Source: Acidobacteriota bacterium
GTDB lineage: Bacteria; Acidobacteriota; Terriglobia; Acidiferrales; UBA7541
DNA length: 39,903 nucleotides
NCBI GenBank assembly: GCA_003224525.1
Contig: QHZB01000063.1
Coordinates: forward strand, 1-39,903
Direction of reading: 5' to 3'
A program made the translations under genes and the position numbers. Below, piece by piece: positions 18,701 to 26,831 of this stretch (position 1 is its first letter; every line of letters begins with the position of its first letter). Under the pieces are notes generated by a model. It saw nothing but the letters and a program-made list of their open reading frames with translations. It did no database searches and was not told where the DNA came from.

Positions 18701-19041
18701 CCAACCCATTCGGCCTTACTACCGCGAACACGGATTGCTATGGCTGCCACCAAGCTGCTTGGCAAAGCACCGTGACGCTCGGCGGCGTCGTGCCGAACCA
18801 CGTTGCCGCCTTGTACCCGACCACTTGCCTGACCTGCCACACTACGTGGGTCACCACCGGTTGGCTCGGGGCGACCTTTACTCACAGCCAGTTCCGCATA
18901 CCGCATAATGGCTCGGTCTGTTCGGACTGCCACCTGGTTTCGACGAACTATAAGACGTTCTCTTGTGAGAATTGCCATACGAAGTCAACCGCGCACCGGG
19001 CCGGAATGTCGACGCGGTGCTACGACTGTCATAAGAATTGA
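15730..19041 (+). CDS. Giant repeat-built multihaem cytochrome, 35 CxxCH plus 5 CX4CH motifs
   Basis: The frame is open from 15664. ACG at 15730 is chosen as the likely (or mutated ATG) start because GGGAGG sits 5 bases upstream and the reading gives a fitting signal peptide, (M)SKSIQILCCLLLFSWSAASA; the next conventional start, TTG 15760, would cut into it. The mature chain of about 1,080 residues has 35 CxxCH motifs by my count. Five copies of DCGNSGCHLT (CX4CH) could take the total to 40 haems. From about residue 320 it is built of near-identical units with phrases FDHSTTGF, LTGSHQMAPAGK, NNNYTL, CYGCHQ and TSQCSTCHNT. There is no membrane anchor besides the signal. It is probably extracellular or periplasmic and partners the 23-haem protein and the downstream barrel. 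Confidence 0.92.
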   Translation, partial: TSKSIQILCCLLLFSWSAASAPVPVPAPQRETTRSPHGPLAIPCENCHTATGWRPIRAVPEFDHNKTGYPLRGMHEKVQCTQCHVKPIFTDVGKNCQDCHADIHQRKMGTDCAQCHSVLGWNNAVQQVKDHQNRFPLFGAHAAVQCEDCHKGAAVGQFQGLSTACASCHLQDFQKTTNPNHVSAKFATTCDSCHTFDSWLGAKFDHSTTGFLLTNGHANVACAACHINNNYNLTTAPTDCGNSGCHLTTWQQTSNPVHSSAGAAFGVANCAGCHNTISWTTAIFDHSTTGFLLTNGHANVPCASCHVNNNYTLTIAPTDCGNSGCHLTRWQQTTTPVHSTSGPAFAPTNCATCHTTQGWDSASFDHSTTGFALTGTHASPSPTPCASCHVSNNYTLNSADCMGCHQAAWNTTPSFGGSVPDHIKASFPSTAAACAQCHTITKWADGKFDHTAFGFPLTNSHALVTDGGKVPSCASCHINNNYSLTTLLSDCGNSGCHLTTWQQTNNPTHSTSGPTFAVANCMTCHNTISWTTAAFDHSTTGWALTGSHQMAPAGKVVACTDCHVSNNYTFTVANTDCYGCHQAAWQSTTTMGGAVPNHITAGFPTSQCSTCHNTTTWTSTFNHATTGFPLTNSHQMAPAGKVVACTDCHINNNYTLATAPTDCGNSGCHLTTWQQTNNPVHSSAGAPYAAANCTTCHNTITWTTATFDHSTTGFALTGSHQMAPAGKVVACADCHVGNNYTFTAANTDCYGCHQVAWQTTTTMGGVVPNHVAAGFPTSQCSTCHNTTTWTSTFNHATTGFPLTNSHQMAPAGKAATCASCHINNNYTLTIAPTDCGNSGCHLTTWQQTNNPTHASAGAPFAAANCMTCHSTITWTTATFDHSTTGWALTGSHQMAPAGKVVACADCHVGNNYTFTVANTDCYGCHQVAWQSTAMLGGAVPNHITSGFPTSQCSTCHDTVLWSTGKFDHSTTGWPLQGAHVTTPCASCHMGANPFGLTTANTDCYGCHQAAWQSTVTLGGVVPNHVAALYPTTCLTCHTTWVTTGWLGATFTHSQFRIPHNGSVCSDCHLVSTNYKTFSCENCHTKSTAHRAGMSTRCYDCHKN
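17197..18610 (+). repeat. 516-bp tandem super-repeat inside the giant cytochrome gene
   Basis: The 'gactgcgg' start of the CX4CH motif recurs at 17197, 17713 and 18229, exactly 516 bases apart. The 'gattgc' of the CYGCH motif ends at 17460, 17976 and 18492, again 516 apart. Each unit is 172 codons with seven haem motifs. A related copy starts at 16684 (513 bases before) and a shorter one at 16444. The near-identity at DNA level points to recent duplication or gene conversion. Confidence 0.9.
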
Positions 19042-19136
19042 TGGGGGACACGCTTCGCGCGCTTCTGGGGTCTTGGCGGGTAAAATGGTGCAAGAGCAAG
19101 TTCCTTGGGGAACTGTAGTAGGGGGAAGGAAAGCAA

Positions 19137-20927
19137 GTGTATCGAACGACCTGGAGGGTAAGCCTAGCCGCTAGACTTTTTTTCAAGCCATCTTTGGCTT
19201 TCGCTGTGTTGATTTGCTCCGCCCTCACCTTTCACGGTAGCGTTGCTCGCGCGCAGAATCCGCAGGCGGATCAATCGAGCAGCAAGCCTTCGGTTTTTCG
19301 TGTCAAGTATGTCGCCGACGGCTCGCTCTATATTGATGCCGGGCGCAACGCCAATCTCCAAGAAGCGATGAAGCTCTCGCTCGTCAACCCGCCTCCCGAT
19401 GGCGTGGTTTCCGATGCCGTGCGGTTCCGGGGCTACGAGCACGTCGCGGAGCTCAAAGTCGTTTCCGTGGCGGATTCATCTTCGGTCTGCGAAATCGTGA
19501 GCTCTAATGGTGAGATTAAGGCAGGCCAGTTAGCGTTTCTCACGCCCGATAGCGTGGTCGAACGCCGTGAGGCTGTGGATGCCGCTGAAGAAGACAAGTA
19601 TCCCATCGTCATGACTTTCACCTATGGCGACCCTCTCGAGGAAGAAGTTCGTACGACGCAAGAGCAAAAGCAGCTTCGAGAATCACCCGCCGGACAGATC
19701 CGCGGCCGGATCGGCTTTGACTACGGCGGGGTCCATGAAGCCGGCGGGCTCAATGGCAAGCAAGTGGGGCTGTCCATCTCCTCGGACATCAGCAACATCG
19801 GCGGGACCTACTGGAATTTCAAGGGCTACTGGCGCGGCAACATGAACGTGAGCAGTTCCACTCCGACGGGCGCCACTCCCACTACGCTCACGGATCTGCT
19901 CAACCGCACCTACCAAATCGGTTTATACTATCAAAGCCCTTATTCCCCGGTCACCATCGGCGTGGGGCGCTTGTTTCTTCCCTGGGCGCCGAGCCTCAGC
20001 ACGATTGACGGTGGCTATCTCGGAAGAAAAATCACGCGGCTCGCGACCGTGGGGTTCTTCGCCGGATCCACGCCGGATCCGACCTCATGGAGCTATAATC
20101 CGAACCAGCATATCACCGGGACTTTCGTGAATTTCGAAGCTGGCGACTTCGAACACACCCGCTTTTACAGTACGGCCGGCATCGCCGTTACCAGCATCCA
20201 ATGGAAGGTGGCTCGCCAATTTGCATTCTTCGAGAATAATTTGTCCTGGAAGCGCTACATCACGCTTTACAGCTCTTTGCAGGCGGACGAGGCCAGAACA
20301 TCTCCGCTGGTAAATGGCGGAAGCAATCCCACAGGTGTCTCCCAAAGTTATTCTTCGCTGCACATTCAGCCATTCCACCGCGTGGGGTTCGGCGTCAATC
20401 ACAATTATTTCCGCAGCCTGCCGACGTACGATCCCCGGCTGCTCGGCACCGGTCTATTGGACCGCTATCTTTTTCAAGGCTTCAGCGGGGACGTGCGCGT
20501 AGAGCTCATGAAGCACATCAGCGTGTACGCTAGCGTAGGCCGCAGTAAAGCCACCTCGGACAAGAAGAATTCGCTGAATCAGGCCTTTGGCCTCACCGTG
20601 CCCAACCTGTGGAAGACCGGACTGCTCGCCGATGTGCATTACTCGAAATTCGATAGCTCGTTCGGAAGCGGCAAATACACCTCTTTTTCACTTTCCAAGA
20701 ACCTCAGCGATTCGTTCCGCATTCAGTTCTTGGGCGGTCATCAGACCTTCAATTCCGCTCTTAGCGCCAATAACAGTTCCAATTTCGTCAACGCCGTGGT
20801 CGATTGGAACGTGGGCCCTCGCTATTTTGTGGAAGGCAATTTCGGCTGGTATCGCGGCACCACCATGAATTACCAGCAATGGACCACGGTTTTCGGCTAT
20901 CGCTTTGGAGGATATCGCAAAAAATGA
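19137..20927 (+). CDS. Large outer-membrane beta-barrel protein of the cytochrome locus
   Basis: GTG 19137 is supported by GGAAGGA at 19124-19130. The 596-residue protein has a signal peptide (core LAFAVLICSALTFHGSVARA) and an N-terminal soluble part of about 150 residues (FRVKYVADGSLYIDAGRNANL). From about 175 a long run of amphipathic strands follows (GQIRGRIGFDYGG, QIGLYYQSPYSPVTIGVGRL, SFRIQFLGGHQTF, FVEGNFGWYRG), ending YRFGGYRKK. It has no CxxCH. In metal-reducing and metal-oxidising bacteria an MtrB/PioB-type barrel sheathes a multihaem cytochrome. This protein could play that part, although I see no direct sequence match to those families. Confidence 0.7.
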   Translation: MYRTTWRVSLAARLFFKPSLAFAVLICSALTFHGSVARAQNPQADQSSSKPSVFRVKYVADGSLYIDAGRNANLQEAMKLSLVNPPPDGVVSDAVRFRGYEHVAELKVVSVADSSSVCEIVSSNGEIKAGQLAFLTPDSVVERREAVDAAEEDKYPIVMTFTYGDPLEEEVRTTQEQKQLRESPAGQIRGRIGFDYGGVHEAGGLNGKQVGLSISSDISNIGGTYWNFKGYWRGNMNVSSSTPTGATPTTLTDLLNRTYQIGLYYQSPYSPVTIGVGRLFLPWAPSLSTIDGGYLGRKITRLATVGFFAGSTPDPTSWSYNPNQHITGTFVNFEAGDFEHTRFYSTAGIAVTSIQWKVARQFAFFENNLSWKRYITLYSSLQADEARTSPLVNGGSNPTGVSQSYSSLHIQPFHRVGFGVNHNYFRSLPTYDPRLLGTGLLDRYLFQGFSGDVRVELMKHISVYASVGRSKATSDKKNSLNQAFGLTVPNLWKTGLLADVHYSKFDSSFGSGKYTSFSLSKNLSDSFRIQFLGGHQTFNSALSANNSSNFVNAVVDWNVGPRYFVEGNFGWYRGTTMNYQQWTTVFGYRFGGYRKK

Positions 20928-21811
20928 GAAACCTCCGGCGCCAAGATCTTCCAGGCTCCCGAACTCCGCTGACTGTGATGTTTGGGCAGCTTTCGGCTGT
21001 TTTCGCTGTGGCACTGCTGTGTTGCTGCGGCGCCGCGTTTGGCCAAGCGCAGTCTGGTGCTCAACCCGCTGGGGAGACGGCTGCTCCTCCCGTTTCGCCC
21101 CCGATGGCGGCTCTCTCTCGCGCCCGCGCAACCGTCGAAAAGTTCTTTGAGCAGGCCGCCAATGTGGTGTGCACGGAAAATGTAACCCAGGCGCTTGTCG
21201 GGAAGAACGGGAAAGCCAGTTATCGTGAGGAATCCGTCTTTGACTATCAGCTTCAGGCCAATCCCAATAGCGGATCGCTGAAGCTCGTCGAATCCCGCGA
21301 TACGCGCAAAGCTGCCTTCCGTGATTCGTCGCGCACCCTGCTCATTACCAACGGTTTCACCAGCATGCTCCTGATTATCCACCCGTCCTATGAGACCAGC
21401 TATACGTTCGAGCCCGCAGGCGAGGAGCTCATCGACGGTGTGGCCTTTGCTAAAGTAAATTTCAAGTTCGTTCCCGGGGCTTCATCGCCCGCGGCCCTTC
21501 AACTCCGGGGCAAGAACTATCCCATCCCGCTTTCTGGTACCATTTGGATTGAGCAGCAGAGCGGCGCCGTCGCTAAATTGGTCGCGACCATGGATTCCAG
21601 CCTGAGCGATCTGGGTCTTCACGGCATGCGCAGTGAAATTCACTACGCCACCGTGCATTTTCATGATCCCGAGGAATCCTATTGGATGCCCGTATCTGCC
21701 ATTATCGATGTTGAAGCGGCCCGCCAGCATTGGCGCAATATTCACCGTTTCACAGGTTACAAAAGATTCAGGGCCACCATTCAGGTGGAGGATCTCGAGA
21801 CAAAACGATGA
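20924..21811 (+). CDS. Exported protein of unknown function in the cytochrome locus
   Basis: ATG 20924 overlaps the upstream stop (ATGA) and GGAGG lies at 20907-20911; the frame is open further upstream but only inside the barrel gene. The 295-residue product has a signal peptide (FGQLSAVFAVALLCCCGAAFGQA). A beta-rich body follows with phrases RARATVEKFFEQAANVVCTENVTQ, LLITNGFTSMLLIIHPSYETSY and GTIWIEQQSGAVAKLVATMD. The last is reminiscent of lipoprotein-sorting/LolA-like folds but is not enough for an assignment. Tight coupling on both sides suggests it helps assemble or anchor the envelope components of the locus. Confidence 0.7.
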   Translation: MRNLRRQDLPGSRTPLTVMFGQLSAVFAVALLCCCGAAFGQAQSGAQPAGETAAPPVSPPMAALSRARATVEKFFEQAANVVCTENVTQALVGKNGKASYREESVFDYQLQANPNSGSLKLVESRDTRKAAFRDSSRTLLITNGFTSMLLIIHPSYETSYTFEPAGEELIDGVAFAKVNFKFVPGASSPAALQLRGKNYPIPLSGTIWIEQQSGAVAKLVATMDSSLSDLGLHGMRSEIHYATVHFHDPEESYWMPVSAIIDVEAARQHWRNIHRFTGYKRFRATIQVEDLETKR

Positions 21812-22752
21812 GCACATCCGCAACTGTTGGCACCGCCATACTGCCTCGCGAGGACGCCGAAAAGGGCCATCGCACACGCGTGTTCCTGTCCTGGATGCTG
21901 GCCTTGGCCGTCGTTCTGGTCATTGCCGGCTACGGCCTGAATTACTACACGCTCAGCGCCGCCCAGCGCCCCTTTTCGCCCAAGCACGAACTCCTCCGCC
22001 CCAGCGGCACGATTGGCATCAAGCTTGGCATGCTCGGCGTGTTGATGTTTTTTCTCATCTATCTTTATCCCCTTCGAAAGAAATGGGGATGGCTCGGCCG
22101 CATGGGCAACTCCCGCCATTGGCTTGATTTCCACATCGTCCTTGGCACCACCGCGCCCATCATCGTGGCCTTTCACTCCACGTTCAAATTCGGCAACATC
22201 GCCGGGATGGCCTTCTATAGTATGCTGATGGTCACCATCAGCGGCTTTGTCGGTCGCTATCTCTACGCCCACATTCCCCGCGGCCTCAGCGCTGCGGAAC
22301 TCACCATGAAAGAGATCCAGGAGAAAGAAGAGGCCCTACGCAAAGAGCTCGCCGAACAAAAGGCTACTTTCGGCTTTTGCGTCGATGCTCTTTCTGACTT
22401 GCCGACGCCGGCCGAAGTGGCCAAGGCCCCCTTGATTGCTTCTCTCCTTTCCATGTTTCTGCTCGACATCAAGCGCCCCTTCAAAGCTTCCGCGGTGCGG
22501 TTGCGCGAAGCCGGCTTCGTTCCCTGGCTGTTTGCCGGCTTAGGACTGTTCCCCACCCGCGACCAGAGACTCGAGCGCGCCCTTCTCATAAAGCAAAAAC
22601 AGGCCTCGCTCTCCCAGAGCATCGCCTTCCTCGCCCGTACCCAAAAGATTTTTCAGCTCTGGCACGTCGTTCACCGGCCCTTTAGTTATGCCTTCGCTAT
22701 CCTCGCCATCCTGCATATTGGCATCGCCCTCTTCATGGGCTATAGACTGTAG
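21808..22752 (+). CDS. Five-helix inner-membrane protein, probable b-type cytochrome
   Basis: ATG 21808 overlaps the previous stop by ATGA. The 314-residue protein has about five membrane helices: around residues 25-48, 70-90, 107-125, 130-150 and 292-312. Histidines lie in or next to them (HWLDFH, VAFHSTF, WHVVHRPFSYAF, ILHIGIAL) in the pattern expected for one or two b haems, as in ferric-reductase-like or dihaem cytochrome b proteins. A cytoplasmic loop between helices 4 and 5 carries a charged coil (KEIQEKEEALRKELAEQ). Its place before an Fe-S flavoprotein suggests that it takes electrons from cytoplasmic NAD(P)H and hands them to the periplasmic cytochromes. The haem content is inferred. 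Confidence 0.65.
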   Translation: MSTSATVGTAILPREDAEKGHRTRVFLSWMLALAVVLVIAGYGLNYYTLSAAQRPFSPKHELLRPSGTIGIKLGMLGVLMFFLIYLYPLRKKWGWLGRMGNSRHWLDFHIVLGTTAPIIVAFHSTFKFGNIAGMAFYSMLMVTISGFVGRYLYAHIPRGLSAAELTMKEIQEKEEALRKELAEQKATFGFCVDALSDLPTPAEVAKAPLIASLLSMFLLDIKRPFKASAVRLREAGFVPWLFAGLGLFPTRDQRLERALLIKQKQASLSQSIAFLARTQKIFQLWHVVHRPFSYAFAILAILHIGIALFMGYRL

Positions 22753-22851
22753 GCCGTTCCGATGCCGGGCCAGTTTTCATCTGTCTCCCAAGGAAACCAA
22801 TACAGAAATCGCCGGTAAGCCGGCCTCGATGTACCTGGAAAGGACTTTCGC

Positions 22852-23370
22852 ATGAAACGTATTTCTCTGGCACTGGGGCTCTTTGCCGCGCTTTTGGCCG
22901 CCGGCGGATGCAAGAAGCAGCAAAATGACAATGACGCCATTCGCGCAGGAATCATGCAGCATCTCACTGCAGTAGGCACCCTCAACATGAGCGCCATGGT
23001 GATGGACATCCAAAAGGTTTCCATCAACGGCAATCAGGCCCACGCCGAAGTTGAATTCCGGCCCAAAACCGGGTCGCCCCAGGGGGCTGGCATGCAGGTT
23101 TCCTATAACTTGGAAAAGCGCGACGGTGCGTGGGTCGTTCTCAAAACGCAGGCGGCGGGCGGCATGATCCAGCATCCCGATCCCAATCAAAACCCGCACC
23201 AAAATCAAGACGTACATTCTGGTGGTCTCCCGAGGTTCAACGACGTCCTGAATCCGGTTGCTGCCCCGGCTCAAGGGTCCCCGCCGCCGGGCCATCCCCC
23301 GGCCAAGTCACAGCCGCCCGCTTCGCAGTTGGGCGGGCAGGATCAAGCTTCCGCAAAAAAACCGCGCTGA
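22852..23370 (+). CDS. Small lipoprotein of the cytochrome locus
   Basis: AAAGGA at 22839-22844 precedes ATG 22852. The 172-residue protein has a lipoprotein signal with lipobox LAAGGC, followed by a short domain of alternating strands (MVMDIQKVSINGNQAHAEVEFRP, YNLEKRDGAWVVLKTQ). The tail is rich in Pro, Gln, Asn and His (HPDPNQNPHQNQ, GSPPPGHPPAKS). No enzyme motif is present. It lies between the membrane protein and the Fe-S flavoprotein and may be a structural or docking subunit. Confidence 0.7.
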   Translation: MKRISLALGLFAALLAAGGCKKQQNDNDAIRAGIMQHLTAVGTLNMSAMVMDIQKVSINGNQAHAEVEFRPKTGSPQGAGMQVSYNLEKRDGAWVVLKTQAAGGMIQHPDPNQNPHQNQDVHSGGLPRFNDVLNPVAAPAQGSPPPGHPPAKSQPPASQLGGQDQASAKKPR

Positions 23371-23374
23371 TTTT

Positions 23375-24754
23375 ATGGATACTCTTGTCGCCTTCATTGT
23401 GGCCGTGATTGTTATCGGCCTCTTCATGCGCTCTTATCTAAAGAAGCAGAAGAGGATAGAAGAACTGGCCCTTGCCGCTGAGGAAAAGGGGAAGTTACGT
23501 TCCGATGGCCCGCAATCCCAGCATCCTCATATCGACGCCAACAATTGCATCGGCTGCGCGGCCTGCACCATGGTCTGCCCCGAGGGCGATGTGCTGGCCA
23601 TGCTGGGTGGCAAGGCCGTCATTGTCAACGGCTACAAATGCATCGGCCACAGTCTTTGCGCGGAAGTCTGCCCGGTCGGCGCCATCACCATGGTCCTGGC
23701 CAGCCCCAGTATGGGCGGGGATATGCCCTACTTGACGCCCGAGTTTGAGACCACCATCAAGAACATGTTTATCGTCGGCGAGCTGGGTGGATTGGCGCTC
23801 ATCAAGAACGCCATCAACCAGGGCCGCGACTGCATCGACACTATTGCCAATAAAACGGCCTCCCAGGGCGGCGCACGGCGCTCCCCGGACGTATACGACG
23901 TGCTGATCGTGGGTGCGGGACCTGCGGGAATCAGCGCTGCCCTCCGTGCCACCGAGAAAAAACTCAATTACTTGACGATTGATGAGGGAGAGATCGGCGG
24001 CACGGTGGCCAAGTATCCGCGTCAGAAATTGGTGATGACCAGTCCGGTGGAATTTCCCATGCACGGAAAATTCAAGAAGACCGAACTTAGCAAGGAAGAA
24101 CTGATCGCCTTCTGGAACAAAGTCCTGCAGCGCGCGGATTTTAAGCTGCGCCAGGGTGAGAAGGTTGAGGACATCAAGAAAGGCGAGGACCAGATCTTCA
24201 CGGTCGCGACGGCCAAAGGCCAATATCGAGCGCAATCCGTGGTGCTGGCGCTCGGCAAGAGCGGCAGCCCGCGGAAACTCGGGGTCAAAGGCGAGGAACT
24301 TCCAAAAGTCATGTACCGCTTGATTGAGGCGGACCACTACATCAACAAGAAAATCCTGGTGGTGGGCGGAGGCGACAGCGCCATCGAAGCCGCCATGGGC
24401 CTCGGCCACCAGGTTGGCAATCAGGTCACGCTCTCCTACCGCAAAGAAGCCTTCAGTCGCATCAAGGAGCGCAACGCTCAGCGCATCGAGGAATCCATCC
24501 GCAAAGGCAAAGTCAAAGTCATTTACAACTCCGCTCCCGTGGAGTTCAAAGAGAAATCCGTGCTCCTGGATGTCAGTGGCAAACCGGAGGAAATCCCCAA
24601 CGATTACGTCTGGATCTTCGCCGGCGGCGAACCCCCCACTGCATTCTTGAAAAAGATCGGCATCGGTTTCGGGAACCAAGACCTCACATCGACAGGGAGC
24701 AAAGAAGCAAAACAGGCGAAAACGGAAAGACAGGCTGCGCTCTCTCCGATTTAG
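23375..24754 (+). CDS. Membrane-anchored 2[4Fe-4S] FAD/NAD(P) oxidoreductase
   Basis: ATG 23375 starts 4 bases after the lipoprotein stop. The 459-residue protein begins with one membrane helix (about 3-20). A ferredoxin-like domain follows: cluster 1 has CIGCAACTMVCP (C58, C61, C64, C68); in cluster 2 the second cysteine is histidine, CIGHSLCAEVCP (C89, H92, C95, C99). A thioredoxin-reductase-like flavin domain has the FAD motif DVLIVGAGPAGISAALRA near 153 and the NAD(P) motif ILVVGGGDSAIEAAMG near 330. The redox-active CxxC of thioredoxin reductase is not seen. It would oxidise NAD(P)H (or reduce NAD(P)+) and exchange electrons with the neighbouring b-type membrane protein. Confidence 0.85.
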   Translation: MDTLVAFIVAVIVIGLFMRSYLKKQKRIEELALAAEEKGKLRSDGPQSQHPHIDANNCIGCAACTMVCPEGDVLAMLGGKAVIVNGYKCIGHSLCAEVCPVGAITMVLASPSMGGDMPYLTPEFETTIKNMFIVGELGGLALIKNAINQGRDCIDTIANKTASQGGARRSPDVYDVLIVGAGPAGISAALRATEKKLNYLTIDEGEIGGTVAKYPRQKLVMTSPVEFPMHGKFKKTELSKEELIAFWNKVLQRADFKLRQGEKVEDIKKGEDQIFTVATAKGQYRAQSVVLALGKSGSPRKLGVKGEELPKVMYRLIEADHYINKKILVVGGGDSAIEAAMGLGHQVGNQVTLSYRKEAFSRIKERNAQRIEESIRKGKVKVIYNSAPVEFKEKSVLLDVSGKPEEIPNDYVWIFAGGEPPTAFLKKIGIGFGNQDLTSTGSKEAKQAKTERQAALSPI

Positions 24755-24790
24755 CTCTCCCGCTCCTGTCGAGTCGGCGAACTCCAGAGC

Positions 24791-25738
24791 TCATCGATTC
24801 TGTATCTTTTCCCTGGTTTTCCGCGCGATTGCCTTGGCCGTGCCTTGATCCGCCGCTGGAATAACCGTTCCTTTTCTCCCCGTGGGCTTTGCGGTTGGTA
24901 TTGTCATTGGTGTCCAGAAATTCGGATCGCCAGCCGCAAACTCTTTTGATACGTGGGACATCTCGCTGTTGACAAAGAAGAGGTTGCTTTCCGTGTTGAC
25001 ATACGATTCGCGCGCGATCTGTTGCAGCCGTTTCATGGCTTCTTCGCCTTCCGCTTCCTGCAGGTTTTCCTTCCATGAGAGTAGGTCGTCGTTTTGCTTG
25101 AGCGCGTTCATGGGCATGAAAATGAGAAATTCCGGCGACTGCATCCCCAAGTTCACCTGATAGACGAGCCACGGCGCGTCTGCTTTGATCTTCTCGTACG
25201 CCTCGCCAAGAATCTTAAACGATTCCACGAATTCGCTCTCATGCCCCGGCGCGAGGCGCACCTCAACCACGCGCATGAAGCGCATTTCCGACAGATCGAT
25301 GTTGTCTGTGTGATAGCCCAGGTCGTCGCGGCGTACCGCCACGACCGTGCGCTCGCTCGTCAGGAGCGCATCGACCTCTTCCTGCATCCGGGCGAGGTCG
25401 GGATGGGCGGCGTAGATCTTCTTCCACCCATCGAAGGACTGCTCCAATTGCTCGAAAGAGTCAAAAGGGTCAAAGGAGAGCACCTCCCGCCCCCCGGTCA
25501 GGGATTGCAAGGCAATCCAGGAATTGGGGACTTCCAGGCGATTACAGGCGCGCGCAATGGCGGCCGCTAACTTATTGCGCGCGTTTGCCTTGCCGTACGG
25601 GAATTCTTGGTACACCAGAACCAATAGATTTGGCGGCGCGGGGGCCGGATTCAAGGTCTTATTCTCCTGCCCCGAAGAAATGGAAACGTATCCCACGGAG
25701 AGTAAAATGATCGCTGCCAATCCTCGGATAACAGTCAT
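24791..25738 (-). CDS. Exported protein of unknown function
   Basis: The start is set at 25738 (MTVIRGLAAIILLSVGYVSISSGQE, a signal peptide), with GGAGGG 7 bases upstream; the frame is open to 25954 but without support. The mature part (about 290 residues) holds two related halves, each with an 'LVLVYQEFPYGKAN' or 'MRFMRVVEVRLAPGHESEFVESFK' type start followed by helical and 'WLVYQVNLGMQSPEFLIFMPM' strand segments. This pattern recalls dimeric alpha-beta-barrel (ABM/NIPSNAP-like) proteins, but I cannot name the family. It is convergent with the electron-transfer locus, 36 bases from its last stop. Confidence 0.65.
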   Translation of the reverse strand: MTVIRGLAAIILLSVGYVSISSGQENKTLNPAPAPPNLLVLVYQEFPYGKANARNKLAAAIARACNRLEVPNSWIALQSLTGGREVLSFDPFDSFEQLEQSFDGWKKIYAAHPDLARMQEEVDALLTSERTVVAVRRDDLGYHTDNIDLSEMRFMRVVEVRLAPGHESEFVESFKILGEAYEKIKADAPWLVYQVNLGMQSPEFLIFMPMNALKQNDDLLSWKENLQEAEGEEAMKRLQQIARESYVNTESNLFFVNSEMSHVSKEFAAGDPNFWTPMTIPTAKPTGRKGTVIPAADQGTAKAIARKTREKIQNR

Positions 25739-26034
25739 GCGACATCCCTCCAATAATTGAAAACGGGCACGGCGTGCCGTGTCACTGCATGAAAAACTCA
25801 AGGCCAGCGAGACTTTGTGCGCCCGGGTAATGACATTCGGACCGGATGCGCCTCCGGAAAACAAGGCGAGGCGCGCATTCGAAGTTCTGAATCTTGTCGA
25901 TGGCCAGCCTTCGGGAGCGGTCGGCATCGCGTTCTGAAAACTCCGGCCCTGCAAACTCTGCAGTTTTTCGTTCCGCGGGTTGCTCCTGACCGCGGTCGGC
26001 GATTCCGGAACCAGTTGTCAATAGTTTCCCGCCA

Positions 26035-26831
26035 TTAGCCTCGCCGGGACCTCACAATTCTACTCCAAGTCCTGTTTGGTACACAGTTTGTGATGTGGTA
26101 TGGGCTACGGGCGCCATCGCCAGCAAGTAAAGCATCATCAATTCGGAATAGGTATCCCAGCGGGTCGCAAGAAACCCGTTCTCTGGTGTCCAGCCCATCG
26201 ACAGCGTTGTTCCTCCGTTCAGCATCCAGTTGAAATCCACGTTGTTGTAAATTTGCGTCGCTAGCCCGGGAATTTGCGCGTCTTGCTAAAAGTGCTGCCG
26301 GCAGACCAGCACGCCGCACAGCAAAATGGCCGTGTCGATCGACGATACTTCGGAAGTGAACGCTCGCACTCCTGAAGTCATGTCGACGAAGTGATAGCAG
26401 AAGCCGTTCATCCCCTGCGGCTGCATCTGATTGAGGAGAAAACTCAGCGTTGTTTGCACGCGATCGCTGATCGACGATGTTGGCTGGTATCCCCGCTGAT
26501 CTCCGATGCACAGCGCTGTCAGCCCAAATCCGGTGGAAGCTATGCTTGAGACCGGCCGGTTGTCATTTCCACCCGCCGCGAAAGCGCGATCCTTGATTTG
26601 CCCCGTCCCCGGGTCGGCTTGCTCCCAGAAGAACTGAAAAGCCGCTTTGGTAATTTCCTCTAGGAGCTGGTCGTCGGTTCCGAAATACCCGTCGCCTGGT
26701 GGCGGAGGCATAACCAACGAACTTCCGCCACCGCATCCTGCCACAAGAAAAGGCAGGTTCGACACCGTACAGGCTCCTGCTGTCTTCCCCAGGTTCGCCA
26801 GCAGTTTCCGGCGTGTGATGATTGAACTCAT
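26035..26831 (-). pseudogene. Decayed glycoamylase-like gene with in-frame amber stop
   Basis: From ATG 26831 the frame encodes a Tat/lipoprotein-like start (ITRRKLLANLGKTAGACT...VAGCGGG). The N-terminal half of a glycoamylase-family domain follows (LLEEITKAAFQFFWEQADPGTGQIKDRA, SIASTGFGLTALCIGDQRGY, GFCYHFVDMTSG). A TAG at 26286-26288 interrupts it, yet the same frame continues with QDAQIPGLATQIYNNVDFNWML, TLSMGWTPENGFLATRWDTYSELMML. It then loses the family pattern near 26110, where a second frameshift is likely, and stops at 26052. The normal C-terminal half is absent. It is probably a dead gene rather than a read-through product. Confidence 0.75.

Noticed and set aside
23495-24679. 394-codon minus-strand frame opposite the Fe-S flavoprotein
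   Set aside because: Shadow of a well-supported plus-strand gene; no motif or ribosome site.
26286-26288. TAG in the glycoamylase as a pyrrolysine codon
   Set aside because: The gene also loses its C-terminal half, and no methylamine methyltransferase context exists; decay is the simpler reading.
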